This document shows, one piece after another, positions 51,566 to 61,532 of a DNA stretch of 64,000 bases (positions within the stretch are counted from its first letter, which is position 1; the number at the start of each line of letters is the position of its first letter). The notes under the pieces are model-generated. The model ran no database searches, was not told the origin of the DNA, and saw nothing but the letters and a program-made list of their open reading frames with translations. Position numbers and translations under genes: made by a program. This stretch comes from Altererythrobacter rubellus (GTDB taxonomy: Bacteria > Pseudomonadota > Alphaproteobacteria > Sphingomonadales > Sphingomonadaceae), in contig NZ_CP127221.1 in the NCBI RefSeq assembly GCF_030284385.1, positions 806,001-870,000 of the forward strand. Reading direction: 5' to 3'.

Positions 51566-52170
51566 TGGAATACGACGCAGAGCCGATCCGTGGACTGCCA
51601 GGCAATTTGCCTGAAGGCGAGCGGATCCTGTGGCAAGGCACGCCGGACTGGCGTGTCTTCACGCGCAGCGCGCTCTTCGGGCGATGGATCGCAGGCTACT
51701 TCGCGCTGTTGGCGTTGTGGTCCATCGCCAGCGGCGGATTTGGAGGAGCATTGGCAAGCGTGGTTGCAGGGTTCGCAACCTGCGGTCTCCTCATAGGCTT
51801 TGCGATGCTGGTCGAGAAAACGACTGTCTACACCATAACCAATCGCCGGGTTGTGCTGCGAATTGGGGTTGCGCTGAACAAATGCATCAATCTGCCATTG
51901 AAGCTGATTGGCTCTGCCGATTTGCGGCCGCTGGGCGGTGATCACGGCGATATCGCTTTGACAACGACAGAGCGGCACGGACTTGGCTATCTCATGCTGT
52001 GGCCGCATGCGCGTCCGCTGCGTTTCAGCAAACCTCAACCGATGCTTCGCGCTTTACCCAATGCTCAGGAAGTAGCGCAAATCCTCGCAGATGCTTGCGC
52101 AATGGTTACCCGCACCCAGCCAAACGAAGAATTGGCCGTACCGGGCGGCATTGAGGGGGCCGTCGCATAA
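51562..52170 (+). CDS. puhB: Photosynthetic complex assembly protein PuhB
   Basis: PuhB aids reaction-centre assembly. The 202-aa protein has the N-terminal GLPGNLPEGERILWQGTPDW, a pleckstrin-homology-like bPH domain with YTITNRRVVLRIGVALNKCI near residue 92, and two membrane helices (about 44-62 and 68-85). It overlaps puhA by 4 nt and puhC by 1 nt. Confidence 0.93.
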   Translation: MMEYDAEPIRGLPGNLPEGERILWQGTPDWRVFTRSALFGRWIAGYFALLALWSIASGGFGGALASVVAGFATCGLLIGFAMLVEKTTVYTITNRRVVLRIGVALNKCINLPLKLIGSADLRPLGGDHGDIALTTTERHGLGYLMLWPHARPLRFSKPQPMLRALPNAQEVAQILADACAMVTRTQPNEELAVPGGIEGAVA

Positions 52171-52676
52171 TGAATCAAACACTCACACCTTCGCCGCACC
52201 ACTCGCATAGTCATGAAAACACTGTGCCGCGCCCAGCGCTGATCATGGCAGGCGCGCTGGTTGCGCTGTCGATTGTGCTGACCGCTACCGTATCGTTTGG
52301 CTATGTCGATCGCGAAGCGGTGCCGCAGGTCGAGCGTGCGAAAGCTGCAGTGGCTCCGGCGCAAATGCGTCAACTGCGGTTTGAAGATGTGGCAAATGGC
52401 AATGTGCGTGTCTCTGATGCGGAAACTGGTAAACTGGTCTTGCTCGTCGAGCAGGATACTCAAAGCGGAGGCTTTATTCGCGGTGTCATGCGCGGATTGG
52501 CGCGCGAGCGACGCATGTACGGGATCGGATCAGTGCCGCCTTTCGAACTGACGTTATGGCAGGATGGATCGCTGTCGCTGCACGACACGGCAACCGGACG
52601 CGATGTTGAACTGGGTGGATTTGGCAATGACAACCGTGTGGTCTTCATGGAGCTGCTCGACGGGGCAGGCGCATAA
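52170..52676 (+). CDS. puhC: Photosynthetic complex assembly protein PuhC
   Basis: PuhC affects assembly of the LH1-reaction-centre complex. The 168-aa product has a His-rich N-tail (PSPHHSHSHE), one membrane helix (about 22-44) and a periplasmic domain with ADAETGKLVLLVEQ-like VSDAETGKLVLLVEQDTQSG and GGFIRGVMRGLARERRMYGI, the family motif. It overlaps puhB and the next gene by 1 nt. Confidence 0.93.
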   Translation: MNQTLTPSPHHSHSHENTVPRPALIMAGALVALSIVLTATVSFGYVDREAVPQVERAKAAVAPAQMRQLRFEDVANGNVRVSDAETGKLVLLVEQDTQSGGFIRGVMRGLARERRMYGIGSVPPFELTLWQDGSLSLHDTATGRDVELGGFGNDNRVVFMELLDGAGA

Positions 52677-52963
52677 TGGCGCGCAGGAGATTCAATGTCC
52701 CGTGTGAGATCGCGGTGGAGCAGAGTGAAGATCATTTTCATGCACATGTGGAACTTGCCCATGGCATCGAAATGCAGCCAGGTGACCAAGTGCTGGTCCA
52801 CGGCGATCCTATCTCCATCCCTTTTGGCCGGCGCGAGGTATTTCACCGCACTGCGACCGTTACCAGAGCCGGGCCGGTTGAACGCGCGCTGACGCGCTTC
52901 GCGGCCTATTTCGATCTCAAGGAACTTTACGAAGTCAGCTTCAACCCAGGGAGGATCAAATGA
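52676..52963 (+). CDS. Uncharacterised 95-aa protein between puhC and acsF
   Basis: I do not recognise a named family. The 95-aa soluble protein has [20 protein letters not shown], a turn [12 protein letters not shown], and [20 protein letters not shown] toward the end; no membrane helix or cofactor motif is visible. It overlaps puhC by 1 nt and acsF by 4 nt, so it is clearly translated within the operon. Position suggests an accessory role in acsF-linked ring-E cyclisation or RC assembly, which is a guess. Confidence 0.8.
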   Translation: MARRRFNVPCEIAVEQSEDHFHAHVELAHGIEMQPGDQVLVHGDPISIPFGRREVFHRTATVTRAGPVERALTRFAAYFDLKELYEVSFNPGRIK

Positions 52964-54048
52964 ACGCGCCCGCAAAGATCGACACTGCCCAGAACAATGG
53001 CATGATGACGAGCGAGGAAGCGATGGCCCTTGCGACGCAGGACACAGTGCTGACGCCGCGTTTCTATACCACCGATTTCGATGCACTTGATGCGATAGAC
53101 GTTTCGTTGGTGAGAGATGAATGGGACCAGCTGATCGCGGAAATGGTCGGCGATCCCAACAAGACACACTTTCGCCACAAGAACGATTTTGCCGGGATCA
53201 TTGAAGGCCTTGAGCCAAAACTACGAGCGGAATTTACCGATTTCCTCGTCAGCTCGATGACGTCTGAATTTTCCGGTTGTGTGCTCTATGCCGAGATTGC
53301 CCGGCGGACGAAGAACCCGGACGTAAAGCAGCTTTTCAAACTGCTCGCGCGCGATGAAAGTCGCCATGCCGGTTTTATCAATGAGAGCCTCAAGGATGCG
53401 GGGATCGGGGTCGATCTGAGCTTTCTGACCAAGACCAAGAAGTACACCTATTTCAAGCCCAAGTTCATCTGGTACGCGGTCTATCTGTCAGAGAAAATCG
53501 GCTATGCGCGCTATATTGCGATCTACCGGCACTTGGCAGCAAACCCTCAAAACAAGTTTCACCCGATCTTCGACTGGTTCGAGGAATGGTGCAATGACGA
53601 GTTTCGCCATGGTGAAGCCTTTGCGATGCTGATGCGAGCGGATCCCAAGCTGCTGAAAGGCCACAACAAGCTTTGGATCCGGTTCTTCCTGCTGTCGGTC
53701 TACGCCACCATGTATGTGCGTGATCACAACCGCCCGGTGTTCCACAAGGCATTGGGTATCGATCCAACCGAGTATGATTACAAGGTCTTCTCGATCTGCA
53801 ATCAGATATGCCGCCAGGTCTATCCGGTCGAACTCGACATCGACAGCCCGAAATTCCGAGCTTGCATGGAAGCGCTGCGTCAGGCTGCGTTGCGGATCGA
53901 AGAAGGTAAGGCACAAGGTGGTATGGGCGGCTTTGCCAAACGCATCAGCGGTATGGCTGGTGCGGGCTTCAACTTTGCGCGCATGTATTTCCATCGAGCC
54001 AAGCGCAACACGCTGCCAGCAACAATCCGGCTGCAACCAGCATGGTAA
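52960..54048 (+). CDS. acsF: Aerobic Mg-protoporphyrin IX monomethyl ester cyclase
   Basis: AcsF is the oxygen-dependent diiron enzyme that forms ring E of protochlorophyllide. The 362-aa protein has the two ferritin-like iron motifs, [15 protein letters not shown] near residue 130 and [16 protein letters not shown] near 212. The anaerobic bchE is absent from the window, fitting strict aerobic pigment synthesis. It overlaps the 95-aa gene by 4 nt and puhE by 7 nt. Confidence 0.97.
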   Translation: MNAPAKIDTAQNNGMMTSEEAMALATQDTVLTPRFYTTDFDALDAIDVSLVRDEWDQLIAEMVGDPNKTHFRHKNDFAGIIEGLEPKLRAEFTDFLVSSMTSEFSGCVLYAEIARRTKNPDVKQLFKLLARDESRHAGFINESLKDAGIGVDLSFLTKTKKYTYFKPKFIWYAVYLSEKIGYARYIAIYRHLAANPQNKFHPIFDWFEEWCNDEFRHGEAFAMLMRADPKLLKGHNKLWIRFFLLSVYATMYVRDHNRPVFHKALGIDPTEYDYKVFSICNQICRQVYPVELDIDSPKFRACMEALRQAALRIEEGKAQGGMGGFAKRISGMAGAGFNFARMYFHRAKRNTLPATIRLQPAW

Positions 54049-54830
54049 GTTGGCAAGGCCATATCCTGCCGGTGATTGTCACTGTAGCGGTCTGGTTTCT
54101 GGCAACAGGAATGATCGCGTGGCTCGATAATCGCCAACGCGCGACTTTTCCGCGCAGCCTGCTGCTGTCAGGCGGGGTCGGTTTGGCTGGCTTGGTCGCG
54201 ATCCTGTTCGCCATGCAATATGCGCAAGTCTGGGCTGTCTATCTGGCGTTCATGGGAGCGTTGATGGTCTGGTCCTGGCAAGAAATCGCTTTTCTGACAG
54301 GCGCTGCCACCGGTCCGCGGCGCGAAGAGATTTCGCCTGGCAGTACCGGCTGGCAGCGTTTTTCCGAAGCGAGTGCAACGGTGATCCATCATGAGATTGC
54401 TTTGGTCTTGTCCGCCTTGATGCTCATCACGCTGACGTGGACTGCACCAAATCAGATCGGGGCGATGACTTTTGTGTTGCTCTATACACTCCGGCTGTCA
54501 GCCAAGCTCAATATCTTTGCCGGAGTACCAAATTCGGCGACGGATATTCTGCCTGCGCATTTGTCTTATCTCAAATCATATTACGGGCCCAAGCGGTTAA
54601 GGTTAGAGTTGGTGATTTCGATCGCGGCGGTCTGCGCCTTTGCCTATTGGACCGGTTTGCGCGCGATGGAAGCGGCAGCTGGCAGTGCCGAAGCAGTGGG
54701 GGCAAGCCTGCTGTTCGCGCTCGCTGCACTTGGTGCACTCGAACATCTGTTTTTGGCGTTGCCATTTCGCGATGGCGCGCTGTGGGGCTGGGCACTGCCC
54801 AAGAGGATCACGCTGGAAGAGGAAAGTTAA
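54042..54830 (+). CDS. puhE: Photosynthetic complex assembly protein PuhE
   Basis: PuhE (Orf in puh operon) influences reaction-centre level and pigment synthesis. The 262-aa polytopic protein has seven to eight hydrophobic segments and the family regions [20 protein letters not shown] and [20 protein letters not shown], with [17 protein letters not shown] in the second half. It starts inside the acsF 3' end and stops 3 nt before hemA. Confidence 0.92.
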   Translation: MVSWQGHILPVIVTVAVWFLATGMIAWLDNRQRATFPRSLLLSGGVGLAGLVAILFAMQYAQVWAVYLAFMGALMVWSWQEIAFLTGAATGPRREEISPGSTGWQRFSEASATVIHHEIALVLSALMLITLTWTAPNQIGAMTFVLLYTLRLSAKLNIFAGVPNSATDILPAHLSYLKSYYGPKRLRLELVISIAAVCAFAYWTGLRAMEAAAGSAEAVGASLLFALAALGALEHLFLALPFRDGALWGWALPKRITLEEES

Positions 54831-54833
54831 GCC

Positions 54834-56054
54834 ATGGATTTCGATGCCTTTTTCAAGGAGCAGCTTGACGAAATTCGCGAAGACGGGCGTTACCGCGTCT
54901 TCACCGATATCAAGCGGCACCGTGGGTCTTTCCCGCATGCCACACGGTTTGTCGACGATGAAACTCAGGCAGTGACTGTATGGTGTTCGAACGACTATCT
55001 CGGCATGGGGCAGCACCCGGTGGTACTGGAGGCAATGCACAATGTGCTCGACGAATGCGGTGCAGGCGCTGGCGGCACGCGCAACATTTCTGGCACCAAT
55101 CATTATCACGTCGAGCTGGAACGCGAGTTGGCCGATCTGCACGGCAAGGAAGCCGCGCTGTTGTTCACCTCAGGTTACGTCTCTAACTGGGCCGGCCTGG
55201 GCACGCTCGCCTCCAAGATTCCCGGCTGCGTGGTCTTTTCAGATGCGCTTAATCATGCGTCCATGATTGAGGGCATTCGCCATAGCCGCGCACCCTATAA
55301 GATCTGGAACCACAGCGATGTTGATGATCTGGATTGTAAGCTGTCAGACTTTGGCCCGGATGTGCCAAAGCTGGTCGCGTTCGAAAGCGTCTATTCGATG
55401 GACGGCGATATCGCGCCCATCGCCGAAATTCTCGATGTGTGTGAGAAGCATGGCGCGATGACTTACATCGACGAAGTTCATGCAGTTGGCCTATACGGTC
55501 CGCGCGGTGGCGGCGTGGCCGAGCGTGAAGGTTTGATGGACCGCATCACCGTTATCGAAGGCACACTGGGTAAGGCGTTCGGCGTCATGGGCGGCTACAT
55601 CGCCGGATCAGCAGATCTGGTTGATTTCGTTCGCAGCTTCGCCAGCGGATTTATCTTCAGCACTGCTTTGCCGCCGGCAGTTGCTGCAGGTGCTGCTGCC
55701 AGCATTCGGCACTTGAAGAACAGCGATGCCGAGCGCGAGCAACAGCGCGAGCGGGTGGCTGAAGTGCGCCGCAAGCTTGATATGCTCGGTATTCCGCATT
55801 TGCCGAACCCCAGTCACATCATTCCGGTAATGGTGGGGGATGCCAAGAAGTGCAAGATGATCAGTGATTGGCTGATGGATAACCACGGTATCTATGTACA
55901 GCCGATAAACTATCCGACAGTTCCGGTTGGAACCGAACGTCTACGGCTTACCCCTTCGCCTGTACACGATGACGGGGACACGGACCGCTTGATCCACGCT
56001 CTCAGTGACATCTGGTCGCAATGCGAGTTGGCGCGGGGCTCGATCGCCGCCTGA
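54834..56054 (+). CDS. hemA: 5-aminolevulinate synthase
   Basis: HemA condenses glycine and succinyl-CoA, the first step of tetrapyrrole synthesis. The 406-aa PLP enzyme has [20 protein letters not shown] near residue 79 and [17 protein letters not shown] near 210, and the PLP lysine in [18 protein letters not shown] near 246. It closes the superoperon and is followed by a bidirectional terminator. Confidence 0.98.
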   Translation: MDFDAFFKEQLDEIREDGRYRVFTDIKRHRGSFPHATRFVDDETQAVTVWCSNDYLGMGQHPVVLEAMHNVLDECGAGAGGTRNISGTNHYHVELERELADLHGKEAALLFTSGYVSNWAGLGTLASKIPGCVVFSDALNHASMIEGIRHSRAPYKIWNHSDVDDLDCKLSDFGPDVPKLVAFESVYSMDGDIAPIAEILDVCEKHGAMTYIDEVHAVGLYGPRGGGVAEREGLMDRITVIEGTLGKAFGVMGGYIAGSADLVDFVRSFASGFIFSTALPPAVAAGAAASIRHLKNSDAEREQQRERVAEVRRKLDMLGIPHLPNPSHIIPVMVGDAKKCKMISDWLMDNHGIYVQPINYPTVPVGTERLRLTPSPVHDDGDTDRLIHALSDIWSQCELARGSIAA

Positions 56055-56080
56055 GCCTCAATCCGGTCCCCACAAAGAAA

Positions 56081-56112
56081 AAGAGCGCGAAGCCTATGGG
56101 CCTTGCGCTCTT
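56081..56112. terminator. Bidirectional terminator between hemA and cytochrome c gene
   Basis: AAGAGCGC pairs with GCGCTCTT, and the inner bases pair imperfectly. The flanks are A-rich on the left and T-rich on the right, so it can end both the hemA transcript and the convergent cytochrome c transcript. Confidence 0.85.
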
Positions 56113-56136
56113 TCTAATTTGTTTGAGTGGTATGGT

Positions 56137-56652
56137 TTAACTGCCGGTCGTCTGCAGATATGCGATCACATTGGCGCGGTCCTGGCCATCTTTCAGGCCA
56201 GCGAATGCCATTTTGGTGCCCGGAATTACGCGGCGCGGATCTTCCAGATATTGGAACATCTTCTCAGGTGTCCAAGTAATGCCGCTGTTCGCGTTGGCTT
56301 CGGTATAGTTGTAGCCATCGATGCTGCCTGCTGCACGCCCAACAATCCCCGCCAGCGATGGACCGACACGGTTCACGCCCGGCTCGACCACATGGCAAGA
56401 GGCGCACTGCATGAAGGTCTTTTCGCCCGCCGCTGCCTCGCCGGTGAAATCAGCCAGTGTGGTGCCATCGAGTGTTGCGACATCGTCAGCCGCAGGCGCT
56501 GAAGGCTCTTCAACCGCGGCTTCTTCTGCGGGAGCCACTTCTTCAGTTGTCGTTTCTTCGGTCGCGGCCGGCTCGCTCTCGCCGCCACCGCAGGCCGCAA
56601 GCAACAATGCCGATGCGCTAGCCATTAGACCAAGTTGGAGCTTCTTCATCAT
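56137..56652 (-). CDS. cycA: Lipoprotein cytochrome c2-type electron carrier
   Basis: The 171-aa protein has a lipoprotein signal ending ASALLLAAC (Cys21), an acidic/Ala-rich tether (about 25-65, EETTTEEVAPAEEAAVEE) and a class I cytochrome c domain. That domain has CASCH, GPSLAGIVGR and the methionine ligand region PGTKMAFAGL. The long tether suggests a membrane-anchored but mobile shuttle between the bc1 complex and PufC. It is convergent with hemA and close enough to the cluster to be its electron donor. Confidence 0.9.
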   Translation of the reverse strand: MMKKLQLGLMASASALLLAACGGGESEPAATEETTTEEVAPAEEAAVEEPSAPAADDVATLDGTTLADFTGEAAAGEKTFMQCASCHVVEPGVNRVGPSLAGIVGRAAGSIDGYNYTEANANSGITWTPEKMFQYLEDPRRVIPGTKMAFAGLKDGQDRANVIAYLQTTGS

Positions 56653-57160
56653 CTACCCTTTCCATCGTTCCAATTTCAGCCGGAACACTTTTAAATAACG
56701 CACAGCCCAGCATTTGGTGCCAAGCCTGCACAAGAATTTCTATTCGAGACAAAGTGATCCAACCATCACTCATCGACGATCATAACGCAAGCAAGCGAGC
56801 AGCGCAATTAGCTGACTTTGCTCATGCATGCATGATTGCATATCGAGATAAACGTGCGGACGAACCGATGATCTGGTTTGAACTAAGCGCGCCTTCCCAC
56901 TGGGCGAGTAACATGGTCAATTCTTTTGCATTAGTGCGAACCTGCCAGACGGAAGCGTCTTTTACCGTTCTTGTAAGCCAAAGTTCTTCCTCTGCTTGAG
57001 CGGCGCGGATGGGGCCTTCATCAACTTTGGTGGATACCGCATACGCCTCACAGCAACGCTTCCATTGTGTCAGAGCGTTACTCAGAGTAGTGTTCCTACC
57101 TACCCAAGCTTTCTATCAAGCCTTGGACCCCAAACATCCCAGTTCACAGCAGGAACGTCC
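56653..57160. other. 508-nt stretch without a supported gene
   Basis: I see no convincing gene here. A GTG-started frame (56754-56999) is unlike neighbouring genes and its product matches nothing I know. A longer frame joins it to the next gene, but the conserved start is at 57161. The region is richer in A+T than the genes on either side, with direct ATGCATGCATG at 56824-56834. Confidence 0.5.
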
Positions 57161-58387
57161 ATGACCGAGAAAGCCAAATTTGATCTTGTCGTCTATGGTG
57201 CCACCAGTTTTGTGGGGGCAATCACAGCGGAATACATCCTCTCGAAATACGGTATCGGTGGTGATGTGAGCTGGGCCATCGCTGCTCGCTCGCCAGCCAA
57301 GCTCGCCGCTCTGAAAGAGAAATTAGGCGAAGGCGCGGCAGATTTGCCAACGCTTATAGCTAATTCGGACGAGGAGGCATCGCTTGCCGATGTGTGCGCG
57401 CAAACGCGCCTCGTTATCTCCACCGTCGGTCCATACGCGCTTTATGGAGAAAAGCTGGTCAAGGTTTGCGCGACCAGTGGCACCCACTATTGCGACCTTA
57501 CAGGCGAGGTTCAGTGGATTTCCGCGATGCTGGATAAGTATGGCGAGACTGCGCGCGAAAGCGGGGCGCTGATCGTCAATTGCTGCGGCTTTGACTCAAT
57601 ACCAAGCGACCTTGGTACGCATTTTCTGCAGAACTATGCGACGGAGACTACCGGTGGCCCCTGCGAGACAGTCGAATTCGGGGTCGAAGCGGCCAAAGGG
57701 GAGTTCAGCGGAGGCACCGTCGCCAGCCTGCTTAATGTACTGAAGGAAGCGGGAGCCGATCCGTCCTTGCGCAAGAAGCTCGCGGACCCTTACCTTATGT
57801 GTCCTGATGACTATCACAACACAGCCAAACAACGCACAGAGGCACGTTACTACAGCGATGCGCTAAAATCATGGTGTGCGCCCTTTGTCATGGCGGGGAT
57901 CAACACGCGGATCGTGCAACGCACCAACGCGCTGCAAGGCAATCGCTATGGTGAGAATTTTCGTTATTCCGAATACACGATGACCGGTGATGGCTTTCGG
58001 GGCCGCTTGGGGTCAATCGCGATGACACTGGGCATGGGTGGTTTCATGGGCGTTCTGGCTCTGCCACCTACACGCTGGCTGGCTGAAAAGTTTCTGCCAA
58101 AGCCAGGCGAAGGACCTTCGAAAGAGGTTCAGGAGGCCGGCTTTTTCAAGATCAAGCTGGCCGGCACCACCTCAAGCGGTGAGGTCGTGAGAGTGCGGGT
58201 TACCGGCGACCGAGACCCCGGATACGGCTCCACTGCCAAGATGCTTGCAGAGGCGGGGCTGTGCATTCTCGACACTGCTGAAACTGGCAAGAATGCGGGA
58301 GGGTTTTGGACCCCCGCTTCCCTCATGGGAGATGCTTTGGTAGAGCGGCTTGAGGCAAATGCAGGACTGACTTTCGAAACATTGTAA
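57161..58387 (+). CDS. Saccharopine-dehydrogenase-like (trans-acting enoyl reductase) protein
   Basis: The 408-aa protein has an N-terminal NAD(P)-binding motif VVYGATSFVGAITAEYIL, TVGPYALYGEKLVKVCATSG and CDLTGEVQWISAMLDKY, then NCCGFDSIPSDLGTHFLQNY, typical of the saccharopine-dehydrogenase-like reductases (including mycobacterial trans-acting enoyl reductases). Substrate is unknown; similarity to 8-vinyl reductase BciA is weak and I do not claim it. The ATG at 57161 follows AGGAA. Confidence 0.87.
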   Translation: MTEKAKFDLVVYGATSFVGAITAEYILSKYGIGGDVSWAIAARSPAKLAALKEKLGEGAADLPTLIANSDEEASLADVCAQTRLVISTVGPYALYGEKLVKVCATSGTHYCDLTGEVQWISAMLDKYGETARESGALIVNCCGFDSIPSDLGTHFLQNYATETTGGPCETVEFGVEAAKGEFSGGTVASLLNVLKEAGADPSLRKKLADPYLMCPDDYHNTAKQRTEARYYSDALKSWCAPFVMAGINTRIVQRTNALQGNRYGENFRYSEYTMTGDGFRGRLGSIAMTLGMGGFMGVLALPPTRWLAEKFLPKPGEGPSKEVQEAGFFKIKLAGTTSSGEVVRVRVTGDRDPGYGSTAKMLAEAGLCILDTAETGKNAGGFWTPASLMGDALVERLEANAGLTFETL

Positions 58388-58515
58388 CTCGCGGACACGT
58401 TTTTCGACATATCCGGATAGCGCGGCTTGGCATAGCCGCTCGTTCGGTAAAGGCTGGGCAGTTCGGTAATTGAACCTAAAGGCGGGTTCACTTTTGACTG
58501 AGCGTACCACTTAAA

Positions 58516-58542
58516 CGGTTGCATTTAGTGTTCATGCAACCG
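58516..58542 (+). other. Hairpin in spacer after the saccharopine-like gene
   Basis: CGGTTGCAT and ATGCAACCG form a 9-bp stem around a 9-nt loop. There is no T tract, so it is a weak terminator candidate or RNA-protecting structure. A second short hairpin (GCGGCT/AGCCGC) lies at 58418-58435. Confidence 0.4.
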
Positions 58543-58615
58543 CAATCGGTAACCGAAGGATCTCGGTGACACCTCGGGACCTGGCGAAGATATTATCACC
58601 TATGTGAGAGGTAAT

Positions 58616-58702
58616 TGGTGCGGTCGAGAAGACTCGAACTTCCACGGGCGTTAGCCCACAACGACCTCAACGTTGCGCGTCTACCAGTTCCGCCACGACC
58701 GC
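58616..58702 (-). tRNA. tRNA-Leu (anticodon GAG)
   Basis: Reverse strand: acceptor GCGGTCG/CGACCGC, discriminator A, encoded CCA. The anticodon loop TTGAGGT gives GAG; a type-II variable arm and the T-loop GTTCGAGTC complete an 87-nt tRNA. It lies about 2.6 kb right of hemA. Confidence 0.96.
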
Positions 58703-58823
58703 ACCGAGTCGAACAAAGGTTGGTAAATCCCTTTGCGAACAGGAGCGCGCCACTAGCAACCACTGTGTCGCTTCGCAAGCGTTTTGGACTTATTAAATGG
58801 GCAGCGCTGCCCGGGGCGTTATT

Positions 58824-59702
58824 CTAGCGTGGCTTCCAGCCGATTTCGATCTCAGCGGCAGAGCGCGGCACGTCCAGCATCGCCTCGGTGATCGACATGG
58901 TTTCGCCGGGCAATAGCTCGCTCTTCGGTGGCACAACTTCCCAGGTGTAGACGATCCGCCGCTGCCCATCGCGCAGCACGATCAAGATCGTCGGCACATT
59001 CAGGCTTTCACGCGCGTCATTAGTCACAGTGCCTTGAACTTCGAGATATTTGGTCCCGTTGGGCAACGTCCGAACGCCTTGCTGCTCTGGCGGGAAGTCG
59101 AGCTGCAGCCCGTCTTGCTGCATTCCGAATACCGGCCGTTCGATCGGCACCCAGGCGGGGAGGCCCCAAATGTTCACCGCGACGATCGCAGCGCCGGCGC
59201 TCACAGCAAACAAAAGAGCTGCCGCAGTCCAGATCTTGATCGGATTGCGCCGTGGGCGAAAGGGCGGCTCGTGATCGAATTGCGAATAGTCGTCGTCGGA
59301 AGAGTACGTCTCAAACACTGTCTCGACTGCCGGCTTGACAAAACTTGGTTCTGGTTCGGGTCGAGATTCAGGCTCCGGTTCGGCGGAAACCTGTCCACTC
59401 TGCTCAGCTTTGGTTTCCGCTTCGGGCGTCTTCCAGAAATTCACCGACGGTTGCGATGGATCCTCGCTATCCCCGGGCCCGGCAACCGCGGTGTCTTCTT
59501 CCGGTTCGGGCGAAGCGCGGGTCTCTGCCTGATCAGACGGTTTCTCGCTGGGCGTCGGCTGCTCCGGTTCAGTGTCCGGGACATTTCCGTCCTGAAACCA
59601 GCTGCGTTTGCATTTGGCGCAGCGCACTGTGCGCCCTTCAATACCGATCGCCGCATCAGGCACCAAATATCGTGTGTGACACTCGGGACAGGCAATGATC
59701 AT
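58824..59702 (-). CDS. Zinc-ribbon (MJ0042) membrane protein with DUF3426-like end
   Basis: The 292-aa protein starts [20 protein letters not shown], with a four-Cys MJ0042 zinc ribbon (CPEC and CAKC), a long Pro/Glu/Asp/Ser-rich linker (about 45-145), one membrane helix (about 160-180) and an extracytoplasmic domain with [20 protein letters not shown], as in DUF3426. I chose the ATG at 59702; a longer frame to 59750 adds a Cys-rich stretch outside the family. It is divergent from ftsE. Confidence 0.85.
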   Translation of the reverse strand: MIIACPECHTRYLVPDAAIGIEGRTVRCAKCKRSWFQDGNVPDTEPEQPTPSEKPSDQAETRASPEPEEDTAVAGPGDSEDPSQPSVNFWKTPEAETKAEQSGQVSAEPEPESRPEPEPSFVKPAVETVFETYSSDDDYSQFDHEPPFRPRRNPIKIWTAAALLFAVSAGAAIVAVNIWGLPAWVPIERPVFGMQQDGLQLDFPPEQQGVRTLPNGTKYLEVQGTVTNDARESLNVPTILIVLRDGQRRIVYTWEVVPPKSELLPGETMSITEAMLDVPRSAAEIEIGWKPR

Positions 59703-59856
59703 GGGGTAATCCTCTAGGCGGGCGGTGCAGGCGCAACAAGCCTGACACAAGGACTGGCATCCATTCTGACGTGTTTTTCCACATCGGAACTCCCCTGGGA
59801 CCCCATTTGGCCATGATTATGCTTGCACGCTGATATGCTTGGGATAGACCCGCCGG

Positions 59857-60600
59857 ATGAGCGAACGCGCGCACGAACTTGTCACTTTCGACAATGTTGG
59901 GCTGAGATACGGCACTGAGCCAGAGGTCTTGCGCGATCTCTCTTTCACGCTTTTCCCGGGCAGTTTTTACTTTTTGACTGGTGCCAGCGGAGCCGGGAAG
60001 ACGAGCCTGCTCAAGATGCTTTACCTTGCGCAGCGCCCTTCGCGTGGAGCAATCCGGATGTTTGGCAAGGATCTGATCACACTGCCGCGCGAACAGATGC
60101 CGCAATTGCGCCGCAAGCTGGGGGTGGTGTTTCAGGACTTCCGGCTGATCTCGCATCTGACCGCTTTCGACAATGTGGCGCTGCCATTGCGCGTGGCGGG
60201 GGTGCGTGAAGCCGAACTGACCGATCCCGTCACAGAGATGCTGGAATGGGTCGGTCTGGGCCATCGGATTGAAGCTGTGCCGACCACTATGTCAGGCGGT
60301 GAACAACAGCGTGTCGCGATTGCGCGCGCTGTAATCGGCCGCCCGCAATTGCTGATCGCCGATGAACCAACGGGCAATGTCGATCCGGAAATGGCGCAGC
60401 GATTGCTGCAATTGTTCGAACGGATGAACAGCCTGGGCACGACGGTTATAGTAGCGACGCATGATATGAATTTGCTGCGAAGCATGCCGGATTCGCTCAT
60501 CATGCGCTTGCAAAAGGGCAATCTGCTCGATCCAACCGGTGCGCTGCGGTATCCGCCACAGATTGGGCGCAGGGCATTGGACGAAGGGATCGGTAAATGA
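59857..60600 (+). CDS. ftsE: Cell division ABC ATPase FtsE
   Basis: FtsE powers FtsX, which activates septal peptidoglycan hydrolases. The 247-aa protein has Walker A GASGAGKTSLLKML near residue 44, signature MSGGEQQRVAIARAV and Walker B LLIADEPTGNVDP near 166. It overlaps ftsX by 4 nt. Confidence 0.95.
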   Translation: MSERAHELVTFDNVGLRYGTEPEVLRDLSFTLFPGSFYFLTGASGAGKTSLLKMLYLAQRPSRGAIRMFGKDLITLPREQMPQLRRKLGVVFQDFRLISHLTAFDNVALPLRVAGVREAELTDPVTEMLEWVGLGHRIEAVPTTMSGGEQQRVAIARAVIGRPQLLIADEPTGNVDPEMAQRLLQLFERMNSLGTTVIVATHDMNLLRSMPDSLIMRLQKGNLLDPTGALRYPPQIGRRALDEGIGK

Positions 60601-61532
60601 AGCGTCCGCCGCTCATCGGCCGCTCGCTCGCGCGTGATCTGGTACCGTTTGGCGGCAAGCGGGTTGATCGATTGGCGCCACGTTCGCGCAGCCGCGGGCC
60701 TATCCCCTGGGTCATTGCCATCATGATCGCGCTGACGGTCATGGCCGCCGCCGCAGGAATAGCGCTGGGTAATTTGATTGATCGGGCAGAATCCGATTTG
60801 TCAGGCGCGCTGACGGTACAGATAATCGAAGCCAATGCAGAAGTGCGCGATGCGCAAGCGCAGCGTGCAGCGGAGCTTTTGATTGCAGACAGCGCTGTGA
60901 CTAGCGTTCGGGTCGTGCCTCAGGAGGAGCTGGCTCAATTGCTCGATCCATGGATTGGCGACACCGCGGCTTCGCAAGGCGGGATCCCGATCCCCGCGCT
61001 GGTTGATGCAGAATTGGCCGGTGTTGCCAGCACGGAAGAGACTGCGCGCTTGAATGCCATGTTGCTTGAAGAGATACCGACAGCCCGCGTCGATGCGCAG
61101 TCTGCATGGCTGCGCCCGGTTTATGACGCGCTTTCGTCGCTGCGTTACATGGCGCTCGGGCTGATCGTCTTGCTTGCACTGGGCAGCGCTGCGGCAGTCT
61201 GGCTCGCTGCCAGAAGTGCCTTCAGTACGCATAAGCAAACAATCGAAATCGTACACCTGCTTGGCGGGACAGACCGGCAGATCGCGCAGATTTTTCAACG
61301 GACAGTGGCCTTTGATGCGCTTCTTGGCGGGGCGGCGGGTCTTGCATTGGGTTCTGTGGCGATTTGGCTTGTAGGCGGACGGTTCGCTGCGATAGATTCG
61401 GGAATCGTAACGGGGGGCAATCTGCGCTTGACCGATTGGGCGCTATTGTTCGCTATTCCACTTGGCGGGATTGCTTTGGCGATGCTAACGGCCCGCGCAA
61501 CTGTGCTTTCAGCCTTGAGGCGGATGCTGTGA
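60597..61532 (+). CDS. ftsX: Cell division permease FtsX
   Basis: FtsX is the integral membrane partner of FtsE. The 311-aa protein has a first membrane helix near residue 40, a periplasmic loop (about 70-180) with ERT-like TARVDAQSAWLRPVYDALSS, and three C-terminal helices; HLLGGTDRQIAQIFQ near 220 marks the family. It overlaps the YdcF gene by 4 nt. Confidence 0.93.
   Translation: MKRPPLIGRSLARDLVPFGGKRVDRLAPRSRSRGPIPWVIAIMIALTVMAAAAGIALGNLIDRAESDLSGALTVQIIEANAEVRDAQAQRAAELLIADSAVTSVRVVPQEELAQLLDPWIGDTAASQGGIPIPALVDAELAGVASTEETARLNAMLLEEIPTARVDAQSAWLRPVYDALSSLRYMALGLIVLLALGSAAAVWLAARSAFSTHKQTIEIVHLLGGTDRQIAQIFQRTVAFDALLGGAAGLALGSVAIWLVGGRFAAIDSGIVTGGNLRLTDWALLFAIPLGGIALAMLTARATVLSALRRML

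Noticed and set aside
56754..56999. 81-codon GTG-started frame in the spacer after the cytochrome gene
   Set aside because: No ribosome site, no recognisable family, and the composition differs from nearby genes; treated as non-coding.
57161..58387. Calling the saccharopine-like protein the 8-vinyl reductase BciA
   Set aside because: Both have Rossmann folds, but the conserved blocks here fit saccharopine-dehydrogenase-like enoyl reductases better, and it lies outside the cluster.
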